Assembly: GCA_963846585.1 (NCBI GenBank)
Contig: CAWJWO010000017.1
Coordinates: 186,001 to 250,000 of the forward strand
DNA: 64,000 bases
Source of the DNA: JAAUTT01 sp963846585
GTDB taxonomy: Bacteria > Bacteroidota > Bacteroidia > Bacteroidales > JAAUTT01
Direction: 5' to 3'
How positions within the stretch are numbered: the first letter of the stretch is position 1; the number at the start of each line of letters is the position of its first letter. The notes beneath the pieces were generated by a model that saw only the letters and a program-made list of their open reading frames with translations, had not been told where the DNA came from and did no database searches. The position numbers and the translations under genes are program-made. Positions 26,033 through 33,850 of the stretch are shown here, in pieces.

Positions 26033-26302
26033 TCAATTTTGAAATATAATACCGTTTTTATAATACCATTTTGACATTTTACCATAAACTTCAGAAACTG
26101 AATTACCTTTAAATTCTTTTTTTTCATCCATAAATTCACCAATGAATGAATCGTTAATCTCACTTTTAAGTTTTAATACAACAGGATCAGATTTCCTGTC
26201 ATATATAGTCAGATTTCCGGAATACATAACCCATTCATTTGATCTCAAATGTTTTCCTATTACTTCTTGATTAGCTTGATAAATAATTAATGATTTAGAC
26301 AT
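26033..26302 (-). CDS. Small protein of unknown function, duplicated in cassette B
   Basis: 89 residues: SLIIYQANQEVIGKHLRSNEWVMYSGNLTIYDRKSDP, then VVLKLKSEINDSFIGEFMDEKKEFKGNS. No family recognised; no signal peptide. A decayed copy lies downstream of the MNT/HEPN pair at 22069-22331. Immediately upstream of the intact copy is a remnant of an MNT gene start and its promoter (26347-26415), so the gene was probably once the third gene of an MNT-HEPN operon and kept the operon's promoter (TAACTTTG, 26378-26385) after the pair was deleted. Confidence 0.65.
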   Translation of the reverse strand: MSKSLIIYQANQEVIGKHLRSNEWVMYSGNLTIYDRKSDPVVLKLKSEINDSFIGEFMDEKKEFKGNSVSEVYGKMSKWYYKNGIIFQN

Positions 26303-26346
26303 TTTATAATATTTTCATGCTTATATATATATTAATTATTATGGTT

Positions 26347-26415
26347 TGATCCATAGTTACAATAAATAAACATAAATCAAAGTTACAATACTATCTGATA
26401 ATTTGGTAATCTTCG
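26347..26415 (-). pseudogene. Remnant of MNT gene start with its promoter
   Basis: TTTGATCCATAGTTACAATAA... resembles 23104-23165, the start codon region and promoter of the MNT gene in cassette B; both carry GATCCATAG (reverse of the ATGGATC start), a CAAAG-TTA / CAAAGGTA -7 element and ACTAT-TGATAAT. Only the first few codons remain. Confidence 0.6.
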
Positions 26416-26497
26416 TAATCAGAAACAAAAACTAAAAAAATAATCAAATACCCGGAAAAGATTTTTATAATTGCTAAAAATTAAATTAAAGTTTGTA

Positions 26498-28126
26498 ATG
26501 ATATTATTATTCACTACCGACAAAAATAACCTCTCTGACTTTTTTGAAACTCTAACCAATGGTCATATTCATGATTGTTGTGATTCGAAAGTATTTCATC
26601 GTGGTCAGGAATATTATCACAACGATGCTGTCAAAGATGCTTCTTTTAATTTTGGTAAAACCAGTTTAAAATCCATAGTGGAAGGAAACTCCGATTATAC
26701 GGTAACCATAAGCATTCAAAACGGGGAAGTATCAGGCTCATGTACTTGTCCATTTGATGGGGTTTGCAAACACACAATCGCCACATTATTTTTTGCCACC
26801 AATAATGCATCCGAAATTGAAACAGTTCCGGATGCGAAAAATATTGGAAATGAGACAGAACTCTATTTAAATTCACTGTCAAAGGATAATCTTATCGATT
26901 TAGTAATAAATTTTGCACCAGAACAATTTTTTGTCGAAATAAAAAACAAATTTGCTGACAGTTCATCTGCTCAAAACACCTTTAGAAAGGTTGAACGCAA
27001 CATTAATAAATTATTTAACGATGATGAAAGTTTATATGATCCAGATGATTTTGAGTCGTCTCTTTATCATGAGCTTAGAAAACTTAACGGACTTCAACCC
27101 CATCTTAAAACGGAGATAGGAGATTTATTTATATATATTATCAATCAGATTAGTATTGCATTTGATAAGGGTTACCTATACAACAGTTATAATGATTACC
27201 CATTCGAAACATCTGATGAATTCGATGAATTTGTAGGTAACTATGTTAAATGCTTGAATTACAATGAAAAAATAACCTTCCTGTCAAAACTTGATGATGT
27301 ATTAAATGATCAGACTTACGACACATTCATCAGTTTGAAGGATCTTTCTGAAAAGGTTTTTACAGATGACGATTTACCTTTATTAAAAAATCTGATTATA
27401 ACTAATTTGAAAATTCTTTCGCATCCATTAATAGAAAATTACTACAAGAAAGTAAGAGAGCTACTTACAAATGTGGAAAAAGTACATGTTTTATCAGAAT
27501 TACAAAATGATAACAGCCAATGGGTAATAGAACTTGCTATTTTATTTGATTCACAATATGAAACTATAAAAGCAGTTGATACAATTAAAAACTGGTTAAA
27601 AAAAAATGATGATAAATTTGGGGCAGAAGACTTATATAAAATTTATTTGGATTTATTAACCAAAGCACAAATCAACTTAACGGAAGCAGCACAAACAGCT
27701 ATATTTCATTGTCCTACCTCATCCTTGTTAACTAAAATAGCCTCTCTAATACCAAACGAGCTATCCTATTATGAATCAATAGTTGAGCAAAAACGTCCAG
27801 TGGAATTACTCAATTATTTAGAAGCAAATAAAAGATTGCCTGAAGCTATGTCATTAATTAAACGTAATAAAAATATATGGGAAGAGCCTGTATATAACTT
27901 TTTTAAAAAATATAAAATGGATTTCCAAATTGATGCCAAAAAGTATTTTAGCGATTTAATTAATAAAAACCTGGAATATGCCGGAGATAATTATTACTAT
28001 GCAATTTCTGACGCTATTCAGCAATTAAAAGTAATAAACCGCTCTCTGGCTGACTCATTTCTCAATGATATCAGGTTAAATTATAAACGCAGGCGTAATC
28101 TCATTGCTATGCTGGCAAAATTATAG
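26498..28126 (+). CDS. SWIM zinc-finger protein
   Basis: 542 residues from the ATG at 26498; a TTG at 26471 would add nine residues without family support. An N-terminal SWIM zinc finger is clear (VSGSCTCPFDGVCKHTIATLFF, CxCx5CxH), preceded by a segment typical of SWIM proteins (SKVFHRGQEYYHNDAVKDASF). The remaining ~430 residues are helical and repeat-like, with no recognised catalytic domain. SWIM fingers bind DNA or protein; stand-alone SWIM proteins are often next to SWI2/SNF2 ATPases, but none is here. It is the largest gene of cassette D and the only one on the plus strand there. Confidence 0.85.
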   Translation: MILLFTTDKNNLSDFFETLTNGHIHDCCDSKVFHRGQEYYHNDAVKDASFNFGKTSLKSIVEGNSDYTVTISIQNGEVSGSCTCPFDGVCKHTIATLFFATNNASEIETVPDAKNIGNETELYLNSLSKDNLIDLVINFAPEQFFVEIKNKFADSSSAQNTFRKVERNINKLFNDDESLYDPDDFESSLYHELRKLNGLQPHLKTEIGDLFIYIINQISIAFDKGYLYNSYNDYPFETSDEFDEFVGNYVKCLNYNEKITFLSKLDDVLNDQTYDTFISLKDLSEKVFTDDDLPLLKNLIITNLKILSHPLIENYYKKVRELLTNVEKVHVLSELQNDNSQWVIELAILFDSQYETIKAVDTIKNWLKKNDDKFGAEDLYKIYLDLLTKAQINLTEAAQTAIFHCPTSSLLTKIASLIPNELSYYESIVEQKRPVELLNYLEANKRLPEAMSLIKRNKNIWEEPVYNFFKKYKMDFQIDAKKYFSDLINKNLEYAGDNYYYAISDAIQQLKVINRSLADSFLNDIRLNYKRRRNLIAMLAKL

Positions 28127-28270
28127 AATATGAAATAAGATAAAATATATTCAGCGTTTTCTTAATTTATTAGCTATAATGGTAAGCAGATTGTGGATTA
28201 GTGAATTAAAATATTAATCAAAAAGTTATATCAACGCCAATTATTAATAAAAAAGGTATCAACATCTATC

Positions 28271-28292
28271 CGGTGAACAATTCGGTGAACAA
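28271..28292. promoter_or_regulatory. Direct repeat of CGGTGAACAA before att5
   Basis: Two CGGTGAACAA copies at 28271-28280 and 28283-28292 with the same 12-bp period as at 23223/23235. The whole segment 28256-28365 matches 23209-23317. Confidence 0.6.
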
Positions 28293-28342
28293 AAAATTTT
28301 AACCATTTATAACTATCTGGTTTATTTATATATAAAAGGATA

Positions 28343-28365
28343 GGTCCGACTCCCTCCATCTTCAC
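28343..28365 (+). other. att5: fifth, most diverged copy of the ssrA 3' end
   Basis: GGTCCGACTCCCTCCATC then TTCAC: three changes from att1. It ends cassette D. No terminator hairpin follows, unlike the other copies. Confidence 0.8.
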
Positions 28366-28424
28366 AATGAGTGTTGCATCATAAAGGTTTAAGTGTACAT
28401 AAAATTTCAATAAATAACAAAATC

Positions 28425-29432
28425 ATGAAGAAAAAAGTTGCAGCAATCGCTTTATTTGTAATTTGTATATCAATTTCAACTATTGCTCAAATCAAGTTAC
28501 AGCCGGAGGAACTTCTTGTTAAAAAACAAAAAGAATTTTTAAGCTGGAAATTCGGTATGTTTAACCACTTCAATATGTCCACTTTTGTTGATTTGGAATG
28601 GGCTACAGGATATGAAGATACCTTGGCTTTCAACCCAAAAAAATTAGATATGGGACAATGGGCTGACGTTGCTAAAATCGCTGGAATGCAATATGGAATA
28701 TTAACAGTAAAACATACCGGAGGCTGGTGTTTATGGGATAGTAAATACACAAAACACAACATTTCCAGATTTTCTAACTACAAAAAAGGGAAAGGAGATT
28801 TGGTAAAAGAATATGTGGATGCATTTCGTTCCCGTGGATTAAAAGTGGGTTTGTATTATTGTTTACCAGGAAATTTCTCAAACATATTAGGCAATAAATT
28901 AGAATGCGGACAACAGGATCTGCATGGACTATTCCCGGAAGCCACCGGGGATTTTGAATGGTATATAGAAAAACAAGTGGAAGAACTTCTTACTCATTAT
29001 GGAACCATTGATTTAATTTGGTTCGACCAATACGCAAACCAATATACATTCAAATATTGGACAAGCCTAAAAGCATTGGTTCATAAGCTACAACCAAATT
29101 GCATAGTGATTGCAAATAATTCGAAAAGCTATGAAGAAACAGATATCATTGGTTATGAATATCCTTATTTGCAGACGGTTGATGCATTGCACTCGCTTCC
29201 TACGGAAGGTAATAAAAATGCTTCCGAAGTATGTGATATTTTAGACGAACGGGGCTGGTTCTGGCACCCGGGTGGAGAAAAAGTTCAACCTTTGGAAAAC
29301 TTGTTAAAAATGATAAAACTTTGTAATTCAAGAAATTCAAACTATTTATTAGATGTTGCACCCAATACCGATGGAATCATTCCTGATTTGTACGTGAAAG
29401 AGTTAAAGTCTGTTGGGAAAAAGCTGAAATGA
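28425..29432 (+). CDS. Exported GH29-type alpha-L-fucosidase-like glycosidase
   Basis: 335 residues from the ATG at 28425; an upstream in-frame ATG at 28371 would add 18 residues before the signal peptide (MKKKVAAIALFVICISISTIAQ). The mature protein reads as the GH29 catalytic barrel: KFGMFNHFNMSTF, EWATGYEDTLAFNPKKLDMGQWADVAKIAGMQYGILTVKHTGGWCLWDSKYT, GLKVGLYYCL, GTIDLIWFDQY (nucleophile Asp expected in WFD), and NYLLDVAPNTDG. The C-terminal beta-sandwich of typical ~450-residue enzymes is absent, so it is a catalytic-domain-only form. It follows att5 directly. Confidence 0.87.
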   Translation: MKKKVAAIALFVICISISTIAQIKLQPEELLVKKQKEFLSWKFGMFNHFNMSTFVDLEWATGYEDTLAFNPKKLDMGQWADVAKIAGMQYGILTVKHTGGWCLWDSKYTKHNISRFSNYKKGKGDLVKEYVDAFRSRGLKVGLYYCLPGNFSNILGNKLECGQQDLHGLFPEATGDFEWYIEKQVEELLTHYGTIDLIWFDQYANQYTFKYWTSLKALVHKLQPNCIVIANNSKSYEETDIIGYEYPYLQTVDALHSLPTEGNKNASEVCDILDERGWFWHPGGEKVQPLENLLKMIKLCNSRNSNYLLDVAPNTDGIIPDLYVKELKSVGKKLK

Positions 29433-29437
29433 ATTTA

Positions 29438-30106
29438 CTAATCATTAACACTAATTGTCCTTACATAAGGGGTTTTTAATGTTGCCACTAGTATCACAAT
29501 CAGAACATTTCCAACATATTTCATCATTTTCAAAATCAAACTAAGTCGGCTAAGTGATACATTTGTTATACCCAAATATGATGAAATATAAGAGTGTGAA
29601 ATATGATTTTCAAGTCCTGGGAAATCGCTTCGAAATTGAGCAAGTCTTTTAAGACCAGGTAGCAGTGCATGAGAAATTTGCTGTTGTAACTTATCTTTGA
29701 AAAGCTTTGTTATAATCATTGAAGAAGCTTAAAAGAATTCTGAGTTTTTATCCCTGATTTTTTCTAGTTCCGTTGCTTCTATAAATCCAATTGTACATTC
29801 TGATAGGGCCTGAATGGATGATATGCTTATTCCTTTGTTGGTTCTACAAAAGTTAGGAGTTATGATAGATTCTTTATTATAAAATTTCAATGTTACTTCC
29901 TCATCATTATAATAGATTGAATATTCACGTAGAATTCCTTTTAATAAAAAATAATCTTTTGTATCAGGCTTTCCTTGTTTTATAATATTGACTTCTCTAT
30001 TAACTGATATTATAGTTAATAATGAAAATAGTTCGTCCAGAACTTCTTTTGAGAATTTTTGATAATCATTAAAAATTTGTTCAAACTTTTCATTTAAGGC
30101 AGTCAT
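29438..30106 (-). pseudogene. Crp/Fnr-type regulator interrupted by an in-frame stop
   Basis: A single 223-codon frame with one TAA at about 29729-29731. Upstream of it: cyclic-nucleotide-binding-like domain (IIKQGKPDTKDYFLLKGILREYSIYYNDEEVTLKFY); downstream: an HTH start (HISHSYISSYLGITNVSLSRL). The C-terminus after SLSRL departs from the usual SLSRIRK ending, suggesting a second lesion. Both halves have their own ATG but neither would be a complete regulator. The change is a substitution, not a homopolymer indel. An intact relative lies at 32991. Confidence 0.8.
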
Positions 30107-30540
30107 TTAATGATTCTTTTCATGGTTTTTGAATTAACTATAAAGTTCATGGTTTTTTTGAAGATTTTTCACTGCTGTTTTTCGTTAATAAAGTTAATTT
30201 ATTTTGCCGACACGAGGCTCGACTTGTTCAATTTCTTATCTAACAAGTTGTTACTGTGTTTCAAACAACATGCCCACATATCAACTTACAAAAAATTAAG
30301 TAAAACATTACAATTGAATTTTGTGTTTCTCCAAACACCATCTAAAGATTTGTATTTTGAATCGAATAACGAACCATTCAATAAAAAATAATAATAATCG
30401 TTGAAAAAAAGTTCTAGGGTAGTTTTTACAAGGAAGTAACTTTTAATTTTATAATTTTGATACCAGATGCTAAATTTAGTGTTTACAGATTTTATAAATG
30501 AACATGAAAATTGCGATTTTTGGCCTTTCCTTCAAGCCAG
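30107..30540. other. Gap without recognised gene
   Basis: An AT-rich stretch. A 93-codon frame at 30110-30391 has no family features, no ribosome site that stands out and a composition like shadow frames; not called. Nothing else recognised before the repeat at 30541. Confidence 0.4.
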
Positions 30541-30688
30541 TAAACCATAATCAATAAAAACCGGCGAAATCTGATCAGCTAGTCCGTTTTTACCACAAAA
30601 ATGTCTGAAATGGGATTTATGTGATTTATTAGATGATGTGATTAAAAAATCCCAAAATCACCTAATCCAAAAAATCCCAGTTAAGACA
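30541..30688. repeat. Cassette repeat with 87-bp hairpin upstream of hipBA
   Basis: 30541-30592 repeats 21831-21882 and 23551-23602; 30602-30688 repeats the hairpin at 21891-21978, with two mismatches between its 17-bp arms (TGTCTGAAATGGGATTT / AAATCCCAGTTAAGACA). It links the hipBA region to the cassette array. Confidence 0.8.
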
Positions 30689-30807
30689 ACTGGTATATAA
30701 TTCAAGTCAAGAAAATTTAATTAATTTTTATTAAGGATTTTAATCCGGAGTCAGACATCCGACTCATACCAGGTTTCTTTTTAAAAAAATATATAAAATC
30801 TAAATAT

Positions 30808-30856
30808 TGTTGATTATTTTCAATAATATTAATATATTTGTAGATAATAATCAACA
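30808..30856 (+). promoter_or_regulatory. hipBA promoter between perfect 11-bp operator arms
   Basis: TGTTGATTATT (30808-30818) and AATAATCAACA (30846-30856) are perfect inverted repeats. Between them lies TATATTTG (30833-30840), a TAnnTTTG -7 element; a TTG at 30810-30812 is 20 bp upstream of it, inside the left arm. HipB bound to both arms would cover the promoter, as in known hipBA autoregulation. Confidence 0.75.
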
Positions 30857-30862
30857 TTAAAT

Positions 30863-31156
30863 ATGAGGCCTAAAACTTTAACTCTGTATCCGAAACATCT
30901 GAAAATACTAGGTCAGGTTGGAGAAAATATCAAATTAGCAAGAAAAAGAAGAAAACTTACTACTATTCAGGTTGCTGAACGTGCAGGGATAGACCGTACT
31001 ACCCTTTACAAGGTTGAAAAAGGAACCTCTGGAGTTTCTATGGGTGCGTATTTTAATGTGTTACGTGCTTTGGGCTTACAGGACGATTTTTTAAAACTAG
31101 CATCAGATGACGAGTTTGGAAGAAAATTACAAGACATGGAATTAATCGGTAAATAA
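30863..31156 (+). CDS. hipB: HipB-type antitoxin, XRE-family HTH
   Basis: A 97-residue HTH_3 protein: ILGQVGENIKLARKRRKLTTIQVAERAGIDRTTLYKVEKGTSGVSMGAYFNVLRALGLQDDFL, the full lambda-repressor-like DNA-binding domain at about residues 14-72, with a short C-terminal tail. It precedes hipA by 5 bp on the same strand. It is expected to neutralise HipA and to repress its own operon through the inverted repeat at 30808-30856. Confidence 0.93.
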   Translation: MRPKTLTLYPKHLKILGQVGENIKLARKRRKLTTIQVAERAGIDRTTLYKVEKGTSGVSMGAYFNVLRALGLQDDFLKLASDDEFGRKLQDMELIGK

Positions 31157-31161
31157 TAATT

Positions 31162-32412
31162 ATGGAACATGATAAAACTGACATATGGGTATATGCTCAT
31201 TGGGTTGGTATGTCTGAGCCAAAGTATATTGGTATATTATCTTATACACATATAAAAGGAAGAAAATATTTCAGTTTTGAATATGAACCTCAATGGCTCA
31301 AATCAAAAAAGCTGATATTACTTGACCCGGATTTAGGTTGGTATCATGGTCCCCAATTTCCAAACAAAAAAGAAAACTTTGGAGTATTTCTTGATTCAAT
31401 GCCGGATACCTGGGGCCGGACATTAATGAAAAGACGTGCATCCATAAAATCAAAAGAAGAAAAAGAAACAATACCTAACCTTAAGGATATCGATTTTCTA
31501 TTAGGAGTTTATGATGAATGCCGAATGGGAGCTTTAAGATATAAACTGGATCCCAATGGGCCATTTTTGGACAATAATCAGGAATTTCCAACGCCACCCT
31601 GGGTACGAATACGCGATCTTCAATACGGGGTTGAATTATTGGAAAGTAACAAAGATAATGAGGATGTAAAACAATGGCTTTCATTACTGTTTACTCAGGG
31701 ATCATCACTTGGAGGAGCCAGACCAAAATCAAATATCCTTGATACTGATAATCAATTATGGATAGCAAAATTCCCATCTAACAATGATACTATTGACAAG
31801 GCATTATGGGAATATTTAGCCTATAAACTAGCCATAAAAGCTAAGATAAATATGGCTGAATCAAAGATTCAACATATTGCTGGTCACTTTTATACTTTCT
31901 TTACCAAAAGATTTGACAGAATTATGAACGAAAGAATTCATTTTGCTTCTGCAATGACAATGACAGGGAATAATGAAGAAAACATAAAAGATAAAAGGCC
32001 TAGTTATCTTGAAATTGCTGAATTTATTCAGTTTTCCGGTATCAATATTACTGAAAATCTTCACCAATTATGGAGAAGGATTGTTTTTAACATTGCTGTT
32101 TCAAATACTGACGATCATTTACGCAACCACGGGTTTCTTTTAACGGATGCAGGATGGGAATTATCTCCTGCATATGACATTAATCCATCGACTGATAGAA
32201 ATATGTTAGCCTTAAATATTGATTTGGAAGATAATTCTCTTGATTTTGAATTGGCAAAAAGTGTGGGAAAATATTTTCAACTTAATAAAGCCGAAATGGA
32301 TATAATTATCAATGAAATAATAGCAATTGTTAAAAACTGGAAATATATTGCTAATGATATTGGTATTTCCAGAAAAGAGCAGGAGCTCATGGAACCAGCT
32401 TTTCACTATTAA
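31162..32412 (+). CDS. hipA: HipA-type serine/threonine kinase toxin
   Basis: A 416-residue HipA-family kinase. N-terminal HipA_N region with FSFEYEPQWLKS and GVFLDSMPDTWGRTLMKRR (about 33-95), then the kinase fold: QGSSLGGARPKSNI (Gly-rich loop), LWIAKFPS (ATP-contacting Lys), FTKRFDR, the catalytic loop NTDDHLRNHGF (catalytic Asp317) and LSPAYDINPS (metal-binding Asp/Asn). All key residues are present, so it looks active. HipA toxins phosphorylate aminoacyl-tRNA synthetases such as GltX; the substrate here is not known. Paired with hipB. Confidence 0.94.
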   Translation: MEHDKTDIWVYAHWVGMSEPKYIGILSYTHIKGRKYFSFEYEPQWLKSKKLILLDPDLGWYHGPQFPNKKENFGVFLDSMPDTWGRTLMKRRASIKSKEEKETIPNLKDIDFLLGVYDECRMGALRYKLDPNGPFLDNNQEFPTPPWVRIRDLQYGVELLESNKDNEDVKQWLSLLFTQGSSLGGARPKSNILDTDNQLWIAKFPSNNDTIDKALWEYLAYKLAIKAKINMAESKIQHIAGHFYTFFTKRFDRIMNERIHFASAMTMTGNNEENIKDKRPSYLEIAEFIQFSGINITENLHQLWRRIVFNIAVSNTDDHLRNHGFLLTDAGWELSPAYDINPSTDRNMLALNIDLEDNSLDFELAKSVGKYFQLNKAEMDIIINEIIAIVKNWKYIANDIGISRKEQELMEPAFHY

Positions 32413-32460
32413 TGGTTATTTCTTATTTGTAAAATCTTCCAATTATTTCAAAAATTCGAG

Positions 32461-32868
32461 ATGCAAAGGGAGCAAATTGATATAAGTAAAGAAAAAATTT
32501 TATTATTTGATGACAATTGTAATCTTTGTAATGGATTTGTTAAATTCATAATTGCCAGAGATAAAAGAAACAAATTTAAATTTACTTCTATTCAATCAAA
32601 AACAGGTCAAAGTATATTAGATAAATTTAAAATTAATAATCAAAATTTTACATCAATAGTTTTAATCATCGATGGAACCTATTATATTAAATCGTCAGCT
32701 ATATTTAGATTATTCAAAGAGTTAGGGGGATTTTGGAAATTTTTTAACATATTTACTATTTTACCGGGATTCTTAACCGATTTTGTTTATGACATAATTG
32801 CAAAGAACAGATACAAACTTTTTGGTAAAAGAAAAACATGTATAAATCATCCTTTTGAAACTTTATAA
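32461..32868 (+). CDS. DCC-family (DUF393) thiol-disulfide-oxidoreductase-like protein
   Basis: A 135-residue protein of the DCC family. The signature DDNCNLCNGFVKFII (about 17-31, giving a CxxC pair) lies in a thioredoxin-like start, followed by FTSIQSKTGQSIL, SAIFRLFKELGGFWK and ILPGFLTDFVYDIIAKNRYKLFGKR, typical of this family. DCC proteins are predicted to be thiol-disulfide oxidoreductases but are little characterised. It stands alone on the plus strand 48 bp after hipA. Confidence 0.9.
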   Translation: MQREQIDISKEKILLFDDNCNLCNGFVKFIIARDKRNKFKFTSIQSKTGQSILDKFKINNQNFTSIVLIIDGTYYIKSSAIFRLFKELGGFWKFFNIFTILPGFLTDFVYDIIAKNRYKLFGKRKTCINHPFETL

Positions 32869-32990
32869 TTAAATCATACAAGGTTTTTCCTTCAATCAAT
32901 TTTAAACAATTAAATTTTATTAAATGTTTATAAATTTCAGATTATTTGCAACTTTCTTCTAAATTGGCTAAAAAATAAATTTTAACATCT

Positions 32991-33578
32991 GTGGATCATT
33001 TTGAAAAATTAAAGGCATTTATCGAAACTATAATTCACATTAGTCATGAAGAATGGATGTTTATATCTGATTTTATTGAAATACAGAATCTTAAAAAAAA
33101 CGATTATTTTTTAAAAGAAGGTCAGATTTGTAATTCATTAGCTTTTATAAACACCGGTATATTAATTTATTACAAGTTGGTTGACCAGGTTGAAGAAAAA
33201 ACCACCGACATTGCCTTTGAAGGTGAATGGGTGACAAATAACGAAAGCCGCATAAATCAAATCCCTTCATTGATAAATATTAAATCGATAGATGCAACGG
33301 AATTATTAGTTGTAAAAAACAATCATCTTCCTGAAATTTTTGAAAAGTTGCCGAAAATGGAAAAACTAAATAGAATTCTGATTGAACAGGCTTTTGTGAA
33401 GATGACCCAGCATAGTACCGATTTACAGATGCTTTCTGCAAAGGAACGATATTTGAACTTTCTTAAAAGATACCCGGATATAACTAATCGGGTACCTTTG
33501 TATCATATTGCCAACTACCTTGGCATAGCACCAAAATCTTTAAGCCGTATACGTAAAGATATAGTACATAGTGCTTAG
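32991..33578 (+). CDS. Crp/Fnr-family transcriptional regulator
   Basis: 195 residues from a GTG start. N-terminal cyclic-nucleotide-binding fold (FISDFIEIQNLKKNDYFLKEGQICNSLAFINTGILIYY), central helix (LIEQAFVKMTQHSTDLQMLSAKERYLNFLKRYPDITNRVPLYHIANYLGIAPKSLSRIRKDI) with the HTH near the end. This is the common Bacteroidota group of Crp-like regulators without clear cAMP-binding residues. The last codons and the stop are formed by a word repeat (TAGTACATAGTGCTTAG), so the C-terminus was altered by repeat insertion. Ligand and targets are unknown. Confidence 0.9.
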   Translation: MDHFEKLKAFIETIIHISHEEWMFISDFIEIQNLKKNDYFLKEGQICNSLAFINTGILIYYKLVDQVEEKTTDIAFEGEWVTNNESRINQIPSLINIKSIDATELLVVKNNHLPEIFEKLPKMEKLNRILIEQAFVKMTQHSTDLQMLSAKERYLNFLKRYPDITNRVPLYHIANYLGIAPKSLSRIRKDIVHSA

Positions 33579-33610
33579 TGCTTAGTGCATACTTGTCAGT
33601 TGTTGGTTGT

Positions 33611-33790
33611 TATGAAATTTTGTTTATAAGGTTTATAAAAAGTTTATAAGGTTTATAAAATTCTCTTAAACATAATTTCATAATAATATAATTCTATAAA
33701 CTTCATAACCCTTATAAACCGAAATTTTATCACCTCATCACTTAATCACCTATTCACTTAATCACCTATTCACCTAATCATTTAAATTGG
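33611..33790. repeat. GTTTATAAGG inverted word repeat and ATCACCTATTCAC tract
   Basis: 33611-33660 (GAAATTTTGTTTATAAGG..) and 33695-33728 (..CTTATAAACCGAAATTTT) are inverted and resemble the hairpin before ssrA at 14346-14463. 33729-33785 is made of TCACCTATTCACTTAA words. This is the first word-repeat tract after the ~18.6-kb stretch without any. Confidence 0.7.
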
Positions 33791-33850
33791 TAACAAATGT
33801 CTATATATTGCCATTTACTTTTTCATGAGATTTGTAAAAAATCTTAGAAA

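Noticed and set aside
29438..30106. Reassignment of TAA as sense codon, to explain the in-frame stops
   Set aside because: TAA ends many intact genes in the window (for example clpP, clpX, trigger factor).
30110..30391. 93-codon frame beside the broken Crp-like gene
   Set aside because: Hydrophobic, AT-driven composition and no recognisable family.
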